44,419 nt of DNA from Acidobacteriota bacterium (lineage in GTDB: Bacteria > Acidobacteriota > Terriglobia > Bryobacterales > UBA6623), in the NCBI GenBank assembly GCA_027592785.1, contig JAQCLD010000030.1:1-44419 (forward strand), read 5' to 3'. Both the position numbers and the translations under genes were made by a program. Shown here piece after piece: positions 16,991-25,766 of this stretch (its first letter is position 1; the number at the start of each line of letters is the position of its first letter). A model generated the notes under the pieces. That model ran no database searches and had not been told where the DNA came from. It worked only from the letters and a program-made list of their open reading frames with translations.

Positions 16991-17971
16991 ATGCAGAATT
17001 ATCAGGACATCATTCTGAAGCTCAAGTCTTACTGGGCCGAGAAAGGTTGCGTCATCCAAGAGCCGCTCGACGTCGAGGTCGGCGCGGGCACGATGTGCCC
17101 CGAGACCTTTCTCCGCGTGCTCGGACCCGACCCCTACAAAGTGGCCTACGTGCAGCCCAGTCGCCGTCCCGCTGATGGCCGCTACGGCGACAATCCCAAC
17201 CGCCTCTACAAGCACATGCAGCTTCAGGTAATTCTCAAGCCTGCTCCGGAGGACGTCATCGAGCTTTATATGAAAAGTCTCGAAGCCATCGGCATCGACC
17301 TCTCGAAACACGACATCAAGCTCGAAGAGGATAACTGGGAGTCGCCCACCCTCGGCGCCTGGGGCGTCGGCTGGCAAGTCATGCTCGACGGACTTGAGAT
17401 CACCCAGTTCACCTACTTTCAACAATGCGGCGGCATCGACCTCGACTTCTGTCCCGCCGAGTTGACCTACGGCCTCGAACGCCTGACCGCTTTCATCCAG
17501 AACGTCGACAGCGTTTACGACATTCAGTGGAGCGCCGACAAGACCTACCGCGATGTGCGCTTTGCCGATGAGCGTCAGTACTCGGTCTACAACTTCGAGA
17601 TGGCCGACGTTGACATGGTTTGGAAAGAGTTTGCGTTACATGAAGGAGAATGTCAGCGGCTACTCGGCCTATTTGACGAGTTGGTTGTTGGCACTGCACC
17701 CGACGATCCGAACGTCAAACGCTTCCCTGTGTTGGCGGCGTATGACCAGACTCTTAAGTGTTCCCATTTGTTCAACATCCTCGACGCGCGCGGCGCGATT
17801 AGCGTGACCGAGCGCGTTGGCGTGATTCAGCGTGTTCGTAATCTGGCGGTACGGGTCGCCCAGGCCTGGATGGCACAACGGCACGGTTACCGGTATGCCA
17901 TATGGGCGGCCGCAGGCAGCTCGAAGGCGGTTGGCGTCGCCAAGGCGGATGTGCCGGGGAGGTCGAACTAG
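16991..17971 (+). CDS. glyQ: Glycyl-tRNA synthetase alpha subunit
   Basis: 326 aa. Catalytic subunit of the bacterial alpha2beta2 glycyl-tRNA synthetase. Signature stretches: [87 protein letters not shown] and TYGLERL. The C-terminal about 25 residues are a lineage-specific tail ([20 protein letters not shown]). Its stop is directly followed by the ATG of glyS, so the two subunits are translated from one message. Confidence 0.97.
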   Translation: MQNYQDIILKLKSYWAEKGCVIQEPLDVEVGAGTMCPETFLRVLGPDPYKVAYVQPSRRPADGRYGDNPNRLYKHMQLQVILKPAPEDVIELYMKSLEAIGIDLSKHDIKLEEDNWESPTLGAWGVGWQVMLDGLEITQFTYFQQCGGIDLDFCPAELTYGLERLTAFIQNVDSVYDIQWSADKTYRDVRFADERQYSVYNFEMADVDMVWKEFALHEGECQRLLGLFDELVVGTAPDDPNVKRFPVLAAYDQTLKCSHLFNILDARGAISVTERVGVIQRVRNLAVRVAQAWMAQRHGYRYAIWAAAGSSKAVGVAKADVPGRSN

Positions 17972-20038
17972 ATGAGCGACCTCAACTTCCTATTGGAAAT
18001 CGGTACGGAAGAGATTCCTGATTGGATGATCCCCAACGCGCTTGCGGATCTCCAAAAGCGCTTCCTTGCCGCACTCGAAAAATTCGACTTGGCCGCGGGC
18101 GTGTCTTGTACGACCGAAGCGACGCCGCGACGTCTCGCCCTCATGGCCAACGGCATCGCTGCACGCCAGGCCGACAAGCAAGAGACTCTTAGCGGCCCGC
18201 CCAAGAATGTCGCCTTCGACGCCGAAGGCAAGCCGACCAAAGCTGCCGAAGGTTTCGCCAAACGCGCGGGAATCAGCCTGGATCAAATCGAAGTCGGCGC
18301 CGACGGCAAGATCTTCATCGAGCGCAAAGTCGAAGGTCGTCCGACCAAAGACATCCTCGCCGAGGTTTTGCCCGAGGTCATTCTCTCTGTCTACTTCCCC
18401 AAGACGATGTACTGGGGCGCCAAGAACGGTCCCCGCTTCATCCGGCCCATCCGCTGGATCGTGGCGTTGTTCGGCGGCGAAGTCGTCTCCTTTGACGTCG
18501 GCGGCGTGAAATCCGGCGCGATCACGAACGGCCACCGCCGCCTCGGCAAGAAGGGCATCGCCGTAACCGACGCCGACCAGTACCGCGCGGCGCTGGCGGC
18601 CAACTTCGTGATTCTCTCGGCCGACGAGCGTCGCCAGCGGATCGTCAGCGGCTATGAGGCGGAGTTCCCGCCTAACGCGGCTGCACGCGTCCGCCCCAAC
18701 GCCAAGCTGCTCGACACGCTAACGTACCTCACCGAGTACCCGACCGTGATTCGCGGCGACTTCGAGGAGCGTTTCCTCTCGCTCCCCGACGAAGTTCTGG
18801 AGACGGCGATGCTCGTCCATCAGAAGTACTTCTCGATCGAAGACAGCAAAAGCGGCAAGCTCAACAACAGCTTCATCGCCGTAGCAAACCTCAACGGCGA
18901 TCCTGACGGCGAGATCCGCCGCGGCAATGAGCGCGTCCTTCGTGCCCGGTTCAGCGATGCCGAATTCTTCTGGAACTCCGATATCAAAAAGTCGCTCGCT
19001 GACCGCGTCGAGTCGCTCAAGAACGTCACCTTCCAGGCGCAGCTCGGCAGCTACCACGACAAGACCGAGCGCATGGTCGCCCTGGTCAAGTCGCTAGCCG
19101 AAGCCGCGGATCTCTCGTCGACCATCAAAGTCGCCGCAGCGCGCGCCGCCACGCTTTCGAAGTGCGACCTCACCACCGAGATGGTCGGCGAGTTTCCTGA
19201 ACTCCAAGGCATCATGGGCGGTCTCTACGCCGCACACCAAGGTGAACCGCAAGAAGTCGCCGACGCGATTTACGACCACTACAAGCCCATCGGGGCAGGG
19301 GATGACATTCCCCGCAATGCTCCCGGCCAGCTGGTGGCAATCGCCGATAAACTGCATACGCTCGGCGGCCTGTTTCGCATCGGCATGTTGCCGACCGGTT
19401 CCAAGGATCCCTTCGCCCTGCGTCGTGCCGCCTACGGCATAATCCAGATCGTCATCAAGGGCGAGTTGCGCGTCACTATCGATCAACTCCGCGAAATGGC
19501 CGATGCCGGCGACAACGCGTCCGCGCTGCGCGACTTTTTTGTTGAACGGCTGCGCTACTACCTCACCAACGACGCCGGCTTCGCTTACGACGAAATCAAC
19601 GCCGTCCTGGCCGCCTCCGACAACGACCCGGTCGATGCCGTGCGGCGTTGCGAAGCTATATCGCAAGTCCGCCCCACGCCCGACTTCGAGCCGCTTGCCG
19701 TCAGCTTCAAGCGCATCAGCAATATCCTCGAAAAGGCAGGCGGCGTCTCGACCTACGCTTCAAAGCAATTCAATGTCGCGTTGTTGGAAGACGGCGCGGA
19801 GAAAGACCTACACGCGGCGTATGCGTCCCTTCGCGAGGCTTTAAAGAAAGAGTCTGACTACGCCGTATCGCTCGAACGAATCGCCTCGGTACGTCCTGTG
19901 GTCGATAAGTTCTTCGATGACGTACTGGTCATGGCCAAAGACGAGAAAGTCCGCGAAAACCGCCTCACGTTCTTGGCGCATATCTTGTCAGAGTTTTCCG
20001 AGATAGCGAACTTCGCCGAGATTGTTGCGGAGGGCTGA
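17972..20038 (+). CDS. glyS: Glycyl-tRNA synthetase beta subunit
   Basis: 688 aa, normal length. The beta subunit binds tRNA-Gly and is needed for aminoacylation. Signatures: LLEIGTEEIPDWMIPNALAD at the N-terminus, PRRLALMANGI, FPKTMYWGAKNGPRFIRPIR, ALFGGEVV, TEYPTVIRGDFEERFLSLP, HQKYFSIED, the HD-like region (LGSYHDKTERM, KCDLTTEMVGEFPELQGIMG), KLHTLGGLFRIGMLPTGSKD and the C-terminal anticodon-binding helices. ATG abuts the glyQ stop with no gap. Confidence 0.97.
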   Translation: MSDLNFLLEIGTEEIPDWMIPNALADLQKRFLAALEKFDLAAGVSCTTEATPRRLALMANGIAARQADKQETLSGPPKNVAFDAEGKPTKAAEGFAKRAGISLDQIEVGADGKIFIERKVEGRPTKDILAEVLPEVILSVYFPKTMYWGAKNGPRFIRPIRWIVALFGGEVVSFDVGGVKSGAITNGHRRLGKKGIAVTDADQYRAALAANFVILSADERRQRIVSGYEAEFPPNAAARVRPNAKLLDTLTYLTEYPTVIRGDFEERFLSLPDEVLETAMLVHQKYFSIEDSKSGKLNNSFIAVANLNGDPDGEIRRGNERVLRARFSDAEFFWNSDIKKSLADRVESLKNVTFQAQLGSYHDKTERMVALVKSLAEAADLSSTIKVAAARAATLSKCDLTTEMVGEFPELQGIMGGLYAAHQGEPQEVADAIYDHYKPIGAGDDIPRNAPGQLVAIADKLHTLGGLFRIGMLPTGSKDPFALRRAAYGIIQIVIKGELRVTIDQLREMADAGDNASALRDFFVERLRYYLTNDAGFAYDEINAVLAASDNDPVDAVRRCEAISQVRPTPDFEPLAVSFKRISNILEKAGGVSTYASKQFNVALLEDGAEKDLHAAYASLREALKKESDYAVSLERIASVRPVVDKFFDDVLVMAKDEKVRENRLTFLAHILSEFSEIANFAEIVAEG

Positions 20039-20045
20039 AGAAAAG

Positions 20046-20429
20046 CTACGCGCGGCGGAAGACCAGCCAACAGTCGTCGCCGTCCTGGGTCCATTTGCCG
20101 ACGATCTGGGAGCCTTCGGGCTGGAGTTCACCTTCAAAAGTCGCTGGCGGATCAGATAGATCCAACTGCAGCCGTGTGCCGTCAGAGGTTGCTTGAAGCG
20201 CTTCTACTGTCGCTGAATCACTCAGCAGCGCATCCTGGCCGAAGATCCGTAATACGACGCGAACATGGTTGCCGGGAGTTACGATCTCGGCCAACCAAGT
20301 TCCTTCGAAGCCTTGCTGCCGGACGCTGTGGCGCGCAGCTGACGGGCGCGCCTGAGGTATAACCTTCAACGCTTGTCCTGGAACCGCCGCGGCGGAAAGC
20401 AGGATTACGGTGGCTAACAGGCGGCGCAT
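20046..20429 (-). CDS. Small secreted beta-rich protein, paralog A
   Basis: 127 aa. Signal peptide MRRLLATVILLSAAAVPGQA followed by one domain: GFEGTWLAEIVTPGNHVRVV, LRIFG, a DS-containing turn, LQLDL, ATFEGELQPEGSQIVGKWTQ, DG, and WLVFRR. The same order of motifs occurs in the next two leftward genes, so all three are paralogs. Similar domains occur, to my knowledge, in front of hydrolases in Acidobacteriota, but here the domain stands alone. Function unknown; beta-rich, possibly ligand-binding. It converges with glyS. Confidence 0.8.
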   Translation of the reverse strand: MRRLLATVILLSAAAVPGQALKVIPQARPSAARHSVRQQGFEGTWLAEIVTPGNHVRVVLRIFGQDALLSDSATVEALQATSDGTRLQLDLSDPPATFEGELQPEGSQIVGKWTQDGDDCWLVFRRA

Positions 20430-20471
20430 AGTTCTTGCAGGTCTAGACGCACCAGATCGAAGTCGGTTAGC

Positions 20472-20897
20472 TCAACGTTTTCCGGGATGGCCCTCGAGCC
20501 GTCTGAGCACGAGCCAGGATTCTTTGCCGTCTTGCTTCCAGCGGCCGGTCAGCTCGGAACCTTCGGCGTTCAGCTGGCCCTCGAATGTCGCCTCGGGTCG
20601 AGACAGCTCGAAGCGCAGCTGCGGCCCAAACGTCAATGCCGATTGGATCTCCATGTTCTTGACGCGCTCGTCCAAACTGTCCATCGAGCCGGTCAGCCTG
20701 CCGTCTGCCTCAAACAGCCTGACAAACACGCGCAGCTTTCCCGAGGGAGCCCACAACTCTCCCAGCCAGGCGGCTTCAAAGCCGTTGCCGGGCACGCCGG
20801 GCATTCCGGTGAAGATGGGCGGGGAATCGGGCTCGATGGCCTGCAGCGAACCAAGTGCGGCGCTGAAGAGCAGTCCGGCAATCAGGATGTGTCGCAT
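20472..20897 (-). CDS. Small secreted beta-rich protein, paralog B
   Basis: 141 aa. Signal peptide MRHILIAGLLFSAALGSLQA, then one domain homologous to paralog A: GFEAAWLGELWAPSGKLRVF, VRLFEADGRLTGSMDSLDE, LRFELSRPEATFEGQLNAEG, SELTGRWKQDG and SWLVLRR. The DS-LDE turn and the ATFEGxLxxEGS-(I/L)-xGxW signature are shared. It lies 42 bp upstream of paralog A in the same direction, probably co-transcribed. Function unknown. Confidence 0.82.
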   Translation of the reverse strand: MRHILIAGLLFSAALGSLQAIEPDSPPIFTGMPGVPGNGFEAAWLGELWAPSGKLRVFVRLFEADGRLTGSMDSLDERVKNMEIQSALTFGPQLRFELSRPEATFEGQLNAEGSELTGRWKQDGKESWLVLRRLEGHPGKR

Positions 20898-21544
20898 ACG
20901 ATCTCCTAAAAGGGGCGCACACGATGTAGATGTGCCATAGGTGAATTTTGTTGCGCCGCTGTTCGGATTAGATGGAGACGGAGTTTGGCGTTGCGAAGAG
21001 GGGTTGGGCGCCGGATTGGCGAATTGGTTATTTCAAGGCCGACGCCCAAAGGGCCCCTCTTTCGAGGGGCCCTTTGGGACGCAGGTTGCGATCCCCTACC
21101 AAGCGAGGGATCGGAAAAAGTATTTGGATCGATCCGAGGGACTAACTCCCCATCACCGCTGCGGCTCTTCTGGCTTTGACCGCGCGCCCGTGACACTGCT
21201 CCCGGTGCACCGGAGCCCCTGGTCGTGTCTCGACTAGCCAGGGACCTTCTGCATTTATGTATACCATCCCGTGTCAAGTGTGGAAGCGCTAGGACCCGCC
21301 GCTTACGCGGCTGGGCTCGGGTCGCTGGGGGATTGAGGTGGGTAGGTACAGCCACCCTGGCGGGCGGTAGCGCAGCCTTACGGCCGCGCCTCTGTTGCGC
21401 GGGTTGCGGCGGATTGCGAGAGATGAAAGAAGCGGTGCAGGCGGGGCGAGTACAGCCAAGCGTGGCTGTCCCCTGGGGTGCGAGAGCGCCGCCCTGGCGG
21501 GCGGTAGCGCAGCCTTACGGCCGCGGCTCCGTTGCGTGGGTTTA
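20898..21544. repeat. Noncoding island rich in hairpins and direct repeats
   Basis: No convincing gene; open frames here are short and antiparallel to repeat sequence. Contents: a 15-bp perfect stem with a TTTC loop (21045-21059 / 21064-21078); a 12-bp palindrome CCGGTGCACCGG near 21201; a 34-bp exact direct repeat at 21355-21388 and 21492-21525, with partial similarity continuing about 15 bp further; a hairpin ACAGCCA/TGGCTGT at 21452-21469; and CCGCCC/GGGCGG inside the second repeat copy. This resembles dispersed palindromic repeats (REP/BIME-like) of many genomes. Confidence 0.6.
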
Positions 21545-22321
21545 TCAATGTCCCAGGCCCGGTTCGCCGGCACGTCGGAGAACAAGCGGGACCTGCTGAC
21601 CGTATTGCGTCCAAACCCCACGGATCTCCATGTCGCCGGGAATCATGACGCCCTCGAACTCGGCGCGCGGATCGCGGCCTTCTTCTACAAGGCCGACGAA
21701 ATTGTCTGGATGAGCGACGGGTTTCGGTAGTTCGAATCGAATACGCCGCTCCGCGGTTTCAACCCTTGTGAGTCGTACGTCGCTCACGTATCGCCCCCAA
21801 CGTTCCAAGTTTCCAGTTACTCCATAGGCGGTCTGATGTAGGATCATCCGAACGTAGAAGCCGTCGTCCGAAGTTGGCTGCTCACTCTCCCAGCGTCCCG
21901 AAAAGCCCTCGTAGTCCTCGCCGACGGTCTCAGCCGATGCGGCGAGCAGACCGAGAGCAGCGTCGTTTCGCTCGAGGTGGAACGGGTACGAGTCGGGCCC
22001 TAACGTCGCCGTGCCATTTATGGCGGCGCGGTCCTCGGAAATGTTGCCGCGGAACGACCAATGGCCGGGATCGGTTTCAGTGGTTGCCTCAAAGCTCACT
22101 TGTCTTCCGTCGGAACGGATGAAGGAGAGCGGCGCATATCCGGATATCTCGGCACCGCCCGCCCAGCCTCGCGGCGCGCTGGCAAACTCAATCAGCAAAG
22201 GCCGGCGGCTGGGGCCCGGCGTGTCCAATTCCCCTGCCCAGCCGCCGGCGAGGTCGGTTTGGCTGGATGCCACGGCGGAAAAAGCGAGAAGTCCTAAGAG
22301 CAACAGCCGTGGGCAAGTCAT
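21545..22321 (-). CDS. Secreted beta-rich protein with two copies of the domain, paralog C
   Basis: 258 aa. Signal peptide MTCPRLLLLGLLAFSAVASS, then a diverged first copy (DLAGGWAGELDTPGPSRRPL, WSFRGNISEDRAAINGTATL) and a second copy (YEGFSGRWES, FYVRMILHQTAYGVTGNLE, VSDVRLTRVE, RIRFELP, EFEGVMIPGDMEIRGVWTQY, PLVLRR). The second copy aligns motif by motif with paralogs A and B. The protein is thus a tandem duplication of the domain. It is separated from paralog B by the repeat island and is divergent from ppdK. Function unknown. Confidence 0.8.
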   Translation of the reverse strand: MTCPRLLLLGLLAFSAVASSQTDLAGGWAGELDTPGPSRRPLLIEFASAPRGWAGGAEISGYAPLSFIRSDGRQVSFEATTETDPGHWSFRGNISEDRAAINGTATLGPDSYPFHLERNDAALGLLAASAETVGEDYEGFSGRWESEQPTSDDGFYVRMILHQTAYGVTGNLERWGRYVSDVRLTRVETAERRIRFELPKPVAHPDNFVGLVEEGRDPRAEFEGVMIPGDMEIRGVWTQYGQQVPLVLRRAGEPGLGH

Positions 22322-22523
22322 AGCGACTTTGACGGACGCTGGGGCAATTGGTTCGTAAACGGATGGGCGGCCCGGGACAGAAAGTCAAGTGTCTTTTACA
22401 TATCTTGCCGGGAAGACTAGGGCGAGACCCGGCGGCCCGAGCCACGCTACAATATTCCTCTTGCCCCCACGTAGGCGTGGGCGCGGCTTGCTTCCCAGCA
22501 GAGACGGAGATCTAACAAGACTT

Positions 22524-25178
22524 ATGGCAAAGCATATCTATGCCTTCGGCGGCAGTTCGACTGAAGGCGACCGCACGATGCGTGACACCCTTGGCGGCAA
22601 AGGCGCCAACCTCGCCGAAATGTGCCGCGCGGGCATTCCCGTGCCTCCCGGCTTCACCGTCGCCACTGACGTCTGCAACCTCTACTTCGAAGCAGGCAAC
22701 AAGACCCCCGGCCACGTCGAAATTGAGATGGCCGAGCACCTCGCCAAGCTCGAAAAGATGACCGGCAAGAAGTTTGGCGACGACAGCGATCCGTTGTTGC
22801 TCTCCGTTCGCTCCGGCGCCAAGTTCTCGATGCCAGGCATGATGGACACGATCCTCAATCTCGGCCTCAACGACAAGTCTGTTGTCGGCCTGGCCAAGAA
22901 GTCCGGCAACGAGCGCTTTGCTCTCGACAGCTACCGCCGCTTCATCCAGATGTTCTCCGACGTGGTTCTCGACGTCCCCAAGCACGACTTTGAAGAGTTG
23001 CTTGGCGAGATGAAAGAGAAGAAGGGTAGGGCTCTCGATACCGAACTTACCGCCGAAGAATGGAAGGAGATCATCGAGGCCTTCAAGAAGCTGGTAACGG
23101 ACCGGCTCGGAAAGTCCTTCCCGCAGGACGCTCTCACGCAATTACAGATGGCCCGCGACGCCGTCTTCCGCTCCTGGAACACGCCGCGCGCCAACCACTA
23201 CCGCCGCATGAACGACATCTCGCACACGATCGGCACCGCCGTGAACGTGCAGATGATGGTCTTCGGCAACCTCGGCGAAACGTCTGCCACCGGCGTCGGC
23301 TTCACGCGCAACCCCGCTACTGGCGAGAACGAGTTTTACGGCGAGTTTCTTACCAACGCACAGGGCGAAGACGTCGTCGCCGGCATCCGCACGCCGCGTC
23401 CAATCTCGGAGCTCAAGGACGAACTTCCCGAAGCCTACGACGAGCTACGCAAGATCACGCACAACCTCGAACAGAACTACCAAGACATTCAAGACTTCGA
23501 GTTCACCATCGAAGACAAAGTGCTCTATATGCTGCAGACGCGCAGCGGCAAGCGCACCGGCCCTGCGGCGGTTCGCATCGCGGTGGAGATGGTCGGTGAA
23601 GGCCTGATCGACAAGAAGACCGCGGTCATGCGGGTTGAGCCCAACCAGCTTGACCAGATGCTGCACCCCGTGCTCGATAAGGAGTCCAGCGGTTCACTCA
23701 AGTTGCTGACCAAGGCTCTGCCGGCATCGCCGGGCGCCGCCGTCGGCAAGATCGTGTTTTCGGCTGACGATGCGGTTGCTTGGAAGGATAAGGGCGAAGC
23801 GGTCATTCTGGTCCGCGCCGAGACGACTCCCGACGACATTCACGGCATGGAAGTCGCCAAGGGAATCCTCACCTCGCGCGGCGGCATGACCTCGCACGCG
23901 GCCGTTGTGGCTCGCGGCATGGGCGCACCCTGCGTGGCCGGCGCGGAAGAGATCAAGGTCGACTACCGCGGCAAACAGATCACTGTCGCCGGCGTCACCT
24001 TGAAAGAAGGCGATTGGCTCTCGCTCGACGGTTCGACCGGCGAAGTCTTCGGCGGACAGGCCAAGACCGTTGACCCCGATACCGAGAGCGGCCAGCTAGC
24101 CGAGTTCATGACCTGGGTCGACGAGTTCCGCACCACTGGCGTTCGCGCCAATGCGGAGACGCCGCGTGACGCGGCTCAAGCTCGTAAGTTCGGCGCGGAA
24201 GGCATCGGCCTGGCGCGGACCGAGCACATGTTCTTCGAGGGCGACCGCATCAAGTACGTCCAGCAGATGATCCTTTCGAAGGATGTCGCCAAGCGTCAGG
24301 CTGCGCTGGACAAATTGCTCCCCGAGCAACGCAAGGACTTCTACGAGCTATTCAAGGTGATGGACGGCTACCCGGTCATCATCCGCACGCTCGATCCGCC
24401 GCTGCACGAGTTCTTACCGAAACGTGAAGAGTTGATGGTTGAAGTCGCCGAAGGAAGGGCCAAGGGCCAAGACATGACCGAGAAGCAGAAGCTGCTCGAT
24501 CGCGTCGAAGAGCTGCACGAGTTCAACCCGATGCTCGGCCACCGCGGTTGCCGCTTGGGCATCACCTTCCCCGAGATCACCAAGATGCAGGCGCAGGCCA
24601 TCTTCGAGGCCGCCGCACAGTGCGCCAAAGAAGGCATCAAGGTTATCCCTGAGGTGATGATTCCGCTGGTCGGCAACGTCAAGGAATTGGCGGACCAGAA
24701 GAAGATCGTCAAGGACATCGCCGACGCCGTGCTCAAGGCCGCGGGCGTCGATGTGCACTACATGATCGGTACGATGATCGAGGTGCCGCGCGGCGCTCTG
24801 ACCGCTGACGAAGTCGCCAAGGAAGCGGACTTCTTTAGCTTCGGCACCAACGACCTGACGCAGACGACGTACGGCTTCAGCCGCGACGACTCCGGTCCGT
24901 TCATCAAGGACTACATTGCGAAGGGCATCTTCGAAGAAGATCCGTTCCAAGTGCTTGACCAAAACGGCGTCGGACAACTCATTAAGATGGCCATCGAGAA
25001 GGGTCGCAAGACGAACCCCAAACTCGAAATTGGCATTTGCGGCGAACACGGCGGCGAGCCCAAGTCGGTGAAGTTCTGCGTGAACGCCGGACTGAACTAT
25101 GTGAGCTGCTCGCCCTTCCGCGTACCGATTGCGAGATTGGCGGCGGCGCAGGCGGCCATTGCTAATAGCGAGAAGTAG
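22524..25178 (+). CDS. ppdK: Pyruvate, phosphate dikinase
   Basis: 884 aa, typical length. Interconverts pyruvate, ATP and Pi with PEP, AMP and PPi; reversible, cytosolic. Nucleotide-binding domain: TLGGKGANLAEMCRAGIPVP, SVRSGAKFSMPGMMDTILNL. Phospho-His domain: SRGGMTSHAAVVARGMGAP with H458. PEP/pyruvate domain: FGTNDLTQTTYGFSRDD and GICGEHGGEP with catalytic C839. The frame is open to 22389, but ATG 22524 gives the conserved MAKHIYAFGG start. A TACAAT at 22449-22454 could be a -10 element. A strong terminator follows. Together with the PPi-PEPCK at the left edge it makes two PPi-linked enzymes at the PEP node. Confidence 0.96.
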   Translation: MAKHIYAFGGSSTEGDRTMRDTLGGKGANLAEMCRAGIPVPPGFTVATDVCNLYFEAGNKTPGHVEIEMAEHLAKLEKMTGKKFGDDSDPLLLSVRSGAKFSMPGMMDTILNLGLNDKSVVGLAKKSGNERFALDSYRRFIQMFSDVVLDVPKHDFEELLGEMKEKKGRALDTELTAEEWKEIIEAFKKLVTDRLGKSFPQDALTQLQMARDAVFRSWNTPRANHYRRMNDISHTIGTAVNVQMMVFGNLGETSATGVGFTRNPATGENEFYGEFLTNAQGEDVVAGIRTPRPISELKDELPEAYDELRKITHNLEQNYQDIQDFEFTIEDKVLYMLQTRSGKRTGPAAVRIAVEMVGEGLIDKKTAVMRVEPNQLDQMLHPVLDKESSGSLKLLTKALPASPGAAVGKIVFSADDAVAWKDKGEAVILVRAETTPDDIHGMEVAKGILTSRGGMTSHAAVVARGMGAPCVAGAEEIKVDYRGKQITVAGVTLKEGDWLSLDGSTGEVFGGQAKTVDPDTESGQLAEFMTWVDEFRTTGVRANAETPRDAAQARKFGAEGIGLARTEHMFFEGDRIKYVQQMILSKDVAKRQAALDKLLPEQRKDFYELFKVMDGYPVIIRTLDPPLHEFLPKREELMVEVAEGRAKGQDMTEKQKLLDRVEELHEFNPMLGHRGCRLGITFPEITKMQAQAIFEAAAQCAKEGIKVIPEVMIPLVGNVKELADQKKIVKDIADAVLKAAGVDVHYMIGTMIEVPRGALTADEVAKEADFFSFGTNDLTQTTYGFSRDDSGPFIKDYIAKGIFEEDPFQVLDQNGVGQLIKMAIEKGRKTNPKLEIGICGEHGGEPKSVKFCVNAGLNYVSCSPFRVPIARLAAAQAAIANSEK

Positions 25179-25204
25179 GCGGTTCGCGAACAGCTAGAAC
25201 AACG

Positions 25205-25232
25205 AAGGCCGGCGCGCAAGCGCCGGCCTTTT
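25205..25232 (+). terminator. Rho-independent terminator of ppdK
   Basis: AAGGCCGGCGC (25205-25215), loop GCAA, GCGCCGGCCTT (25220-25230): an 11-bp perfect stem ending in a T run (25229-25232). It lies 26 bp after the ppdK stop. The A-rich 5' side gives it modest bidirectional potential. Confidence 0.9.
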
Positions 25233-25498
25233 GCTGGCTTCACTGCTGCGAGCGGCGGCTCCGGTGGATAGTATTGGAGCGTGTCAGAGCAGCTCTACAA
25301 GATCCTCGGTACCTCGTGGAGCTGAGAAGCCTTTGCGACAAAGCGAAGGGAATCTTCAAGATAGTGTCGCTTGGCGATTTCGTAGATTCTACGTCGCCAT
25401 ACCTGTATTCTTTGACTGGATCCCTTACAGATCCAGAAGGTCGATTCGGTTTGGAAACCATACTGGACGCCCTTGCTTGGGCCAGAGAGGCTGCCAGA
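25233..25498. other. Ambiguous stretch before the DUF4160 gene
   Basis: The DUF4160 frame is open upstream to a TTG at 25274 and would add 75 residues (for example KGIFKIVSLGDFVDSTSP, LETILDALAWAREAAR) not found in the family as I know it. A GTG at 25281 in another frame gives only 14 codons. The stretch is AT-richer than its neighbours. It may be a small separate gene, an extension, or a remnant; I cannot decide. Confidence 0.35.
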
Positions 25499-25759
25499 AT
25501 GCCAGCAATTAGCCGCTTCTTCGGTATTGTGATCGCAATGTTCTACGCGGATCACAACCCGCCGCACTTCCACGCTCGTTACGGCGAGCAGGAGGCGGTC
25601 GTCGAGATCGACACACTTGCGCTCCTCGCAGGAAAACTCTCACCCAAGGCGCGAGCGCTCGTTGTGGAATGGGCCGCGATGCACCAAGACGAACTGCGGA
25701 AAAACTGGAACCGAGCCCGGAGAGGCGAAGCCCTGGAGGCAATCGAACCACTAGACTAA
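25499..25759 (+). CDS. DUF4160 domain protein
   Basis: 86 aa. Typical opening MPAISRFFGIVIAMFYADHN, then PPHFHARYGEQEAVVEID, a short LLAGKLSPKARALVVEWAAM segment, and HQDELRKNWNRAR. This matches the DUF4160 family in length and order. ATG 25499 is preceded by an AGAGAGG-like Shine-Dalgarno and is the family's usual start. The partner DUF2442 gene follows after 7 bp; such pairs are common in bacteria and have been suspected to be toxin-antitoxin-like, without proof I can cite. Function unknown. Confidence 0.85.
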   Translation: MPAISRFFGIVIAMFYADHNPPHFHARYGEQEAVVEIDTLALLAGKLSPKARALVVEWAAMHQDELRKNWNRARRGEALEAIEPLD

Positions 25760-25766
25760 GGACAAG

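Noticed and set aside
20941..21621. Several short open frames on both strands in the repeat island
   Set aside because: They are made of the direct repeats and hairpins, have arginine/proline-rich translations, and no ribosome-binding sites.
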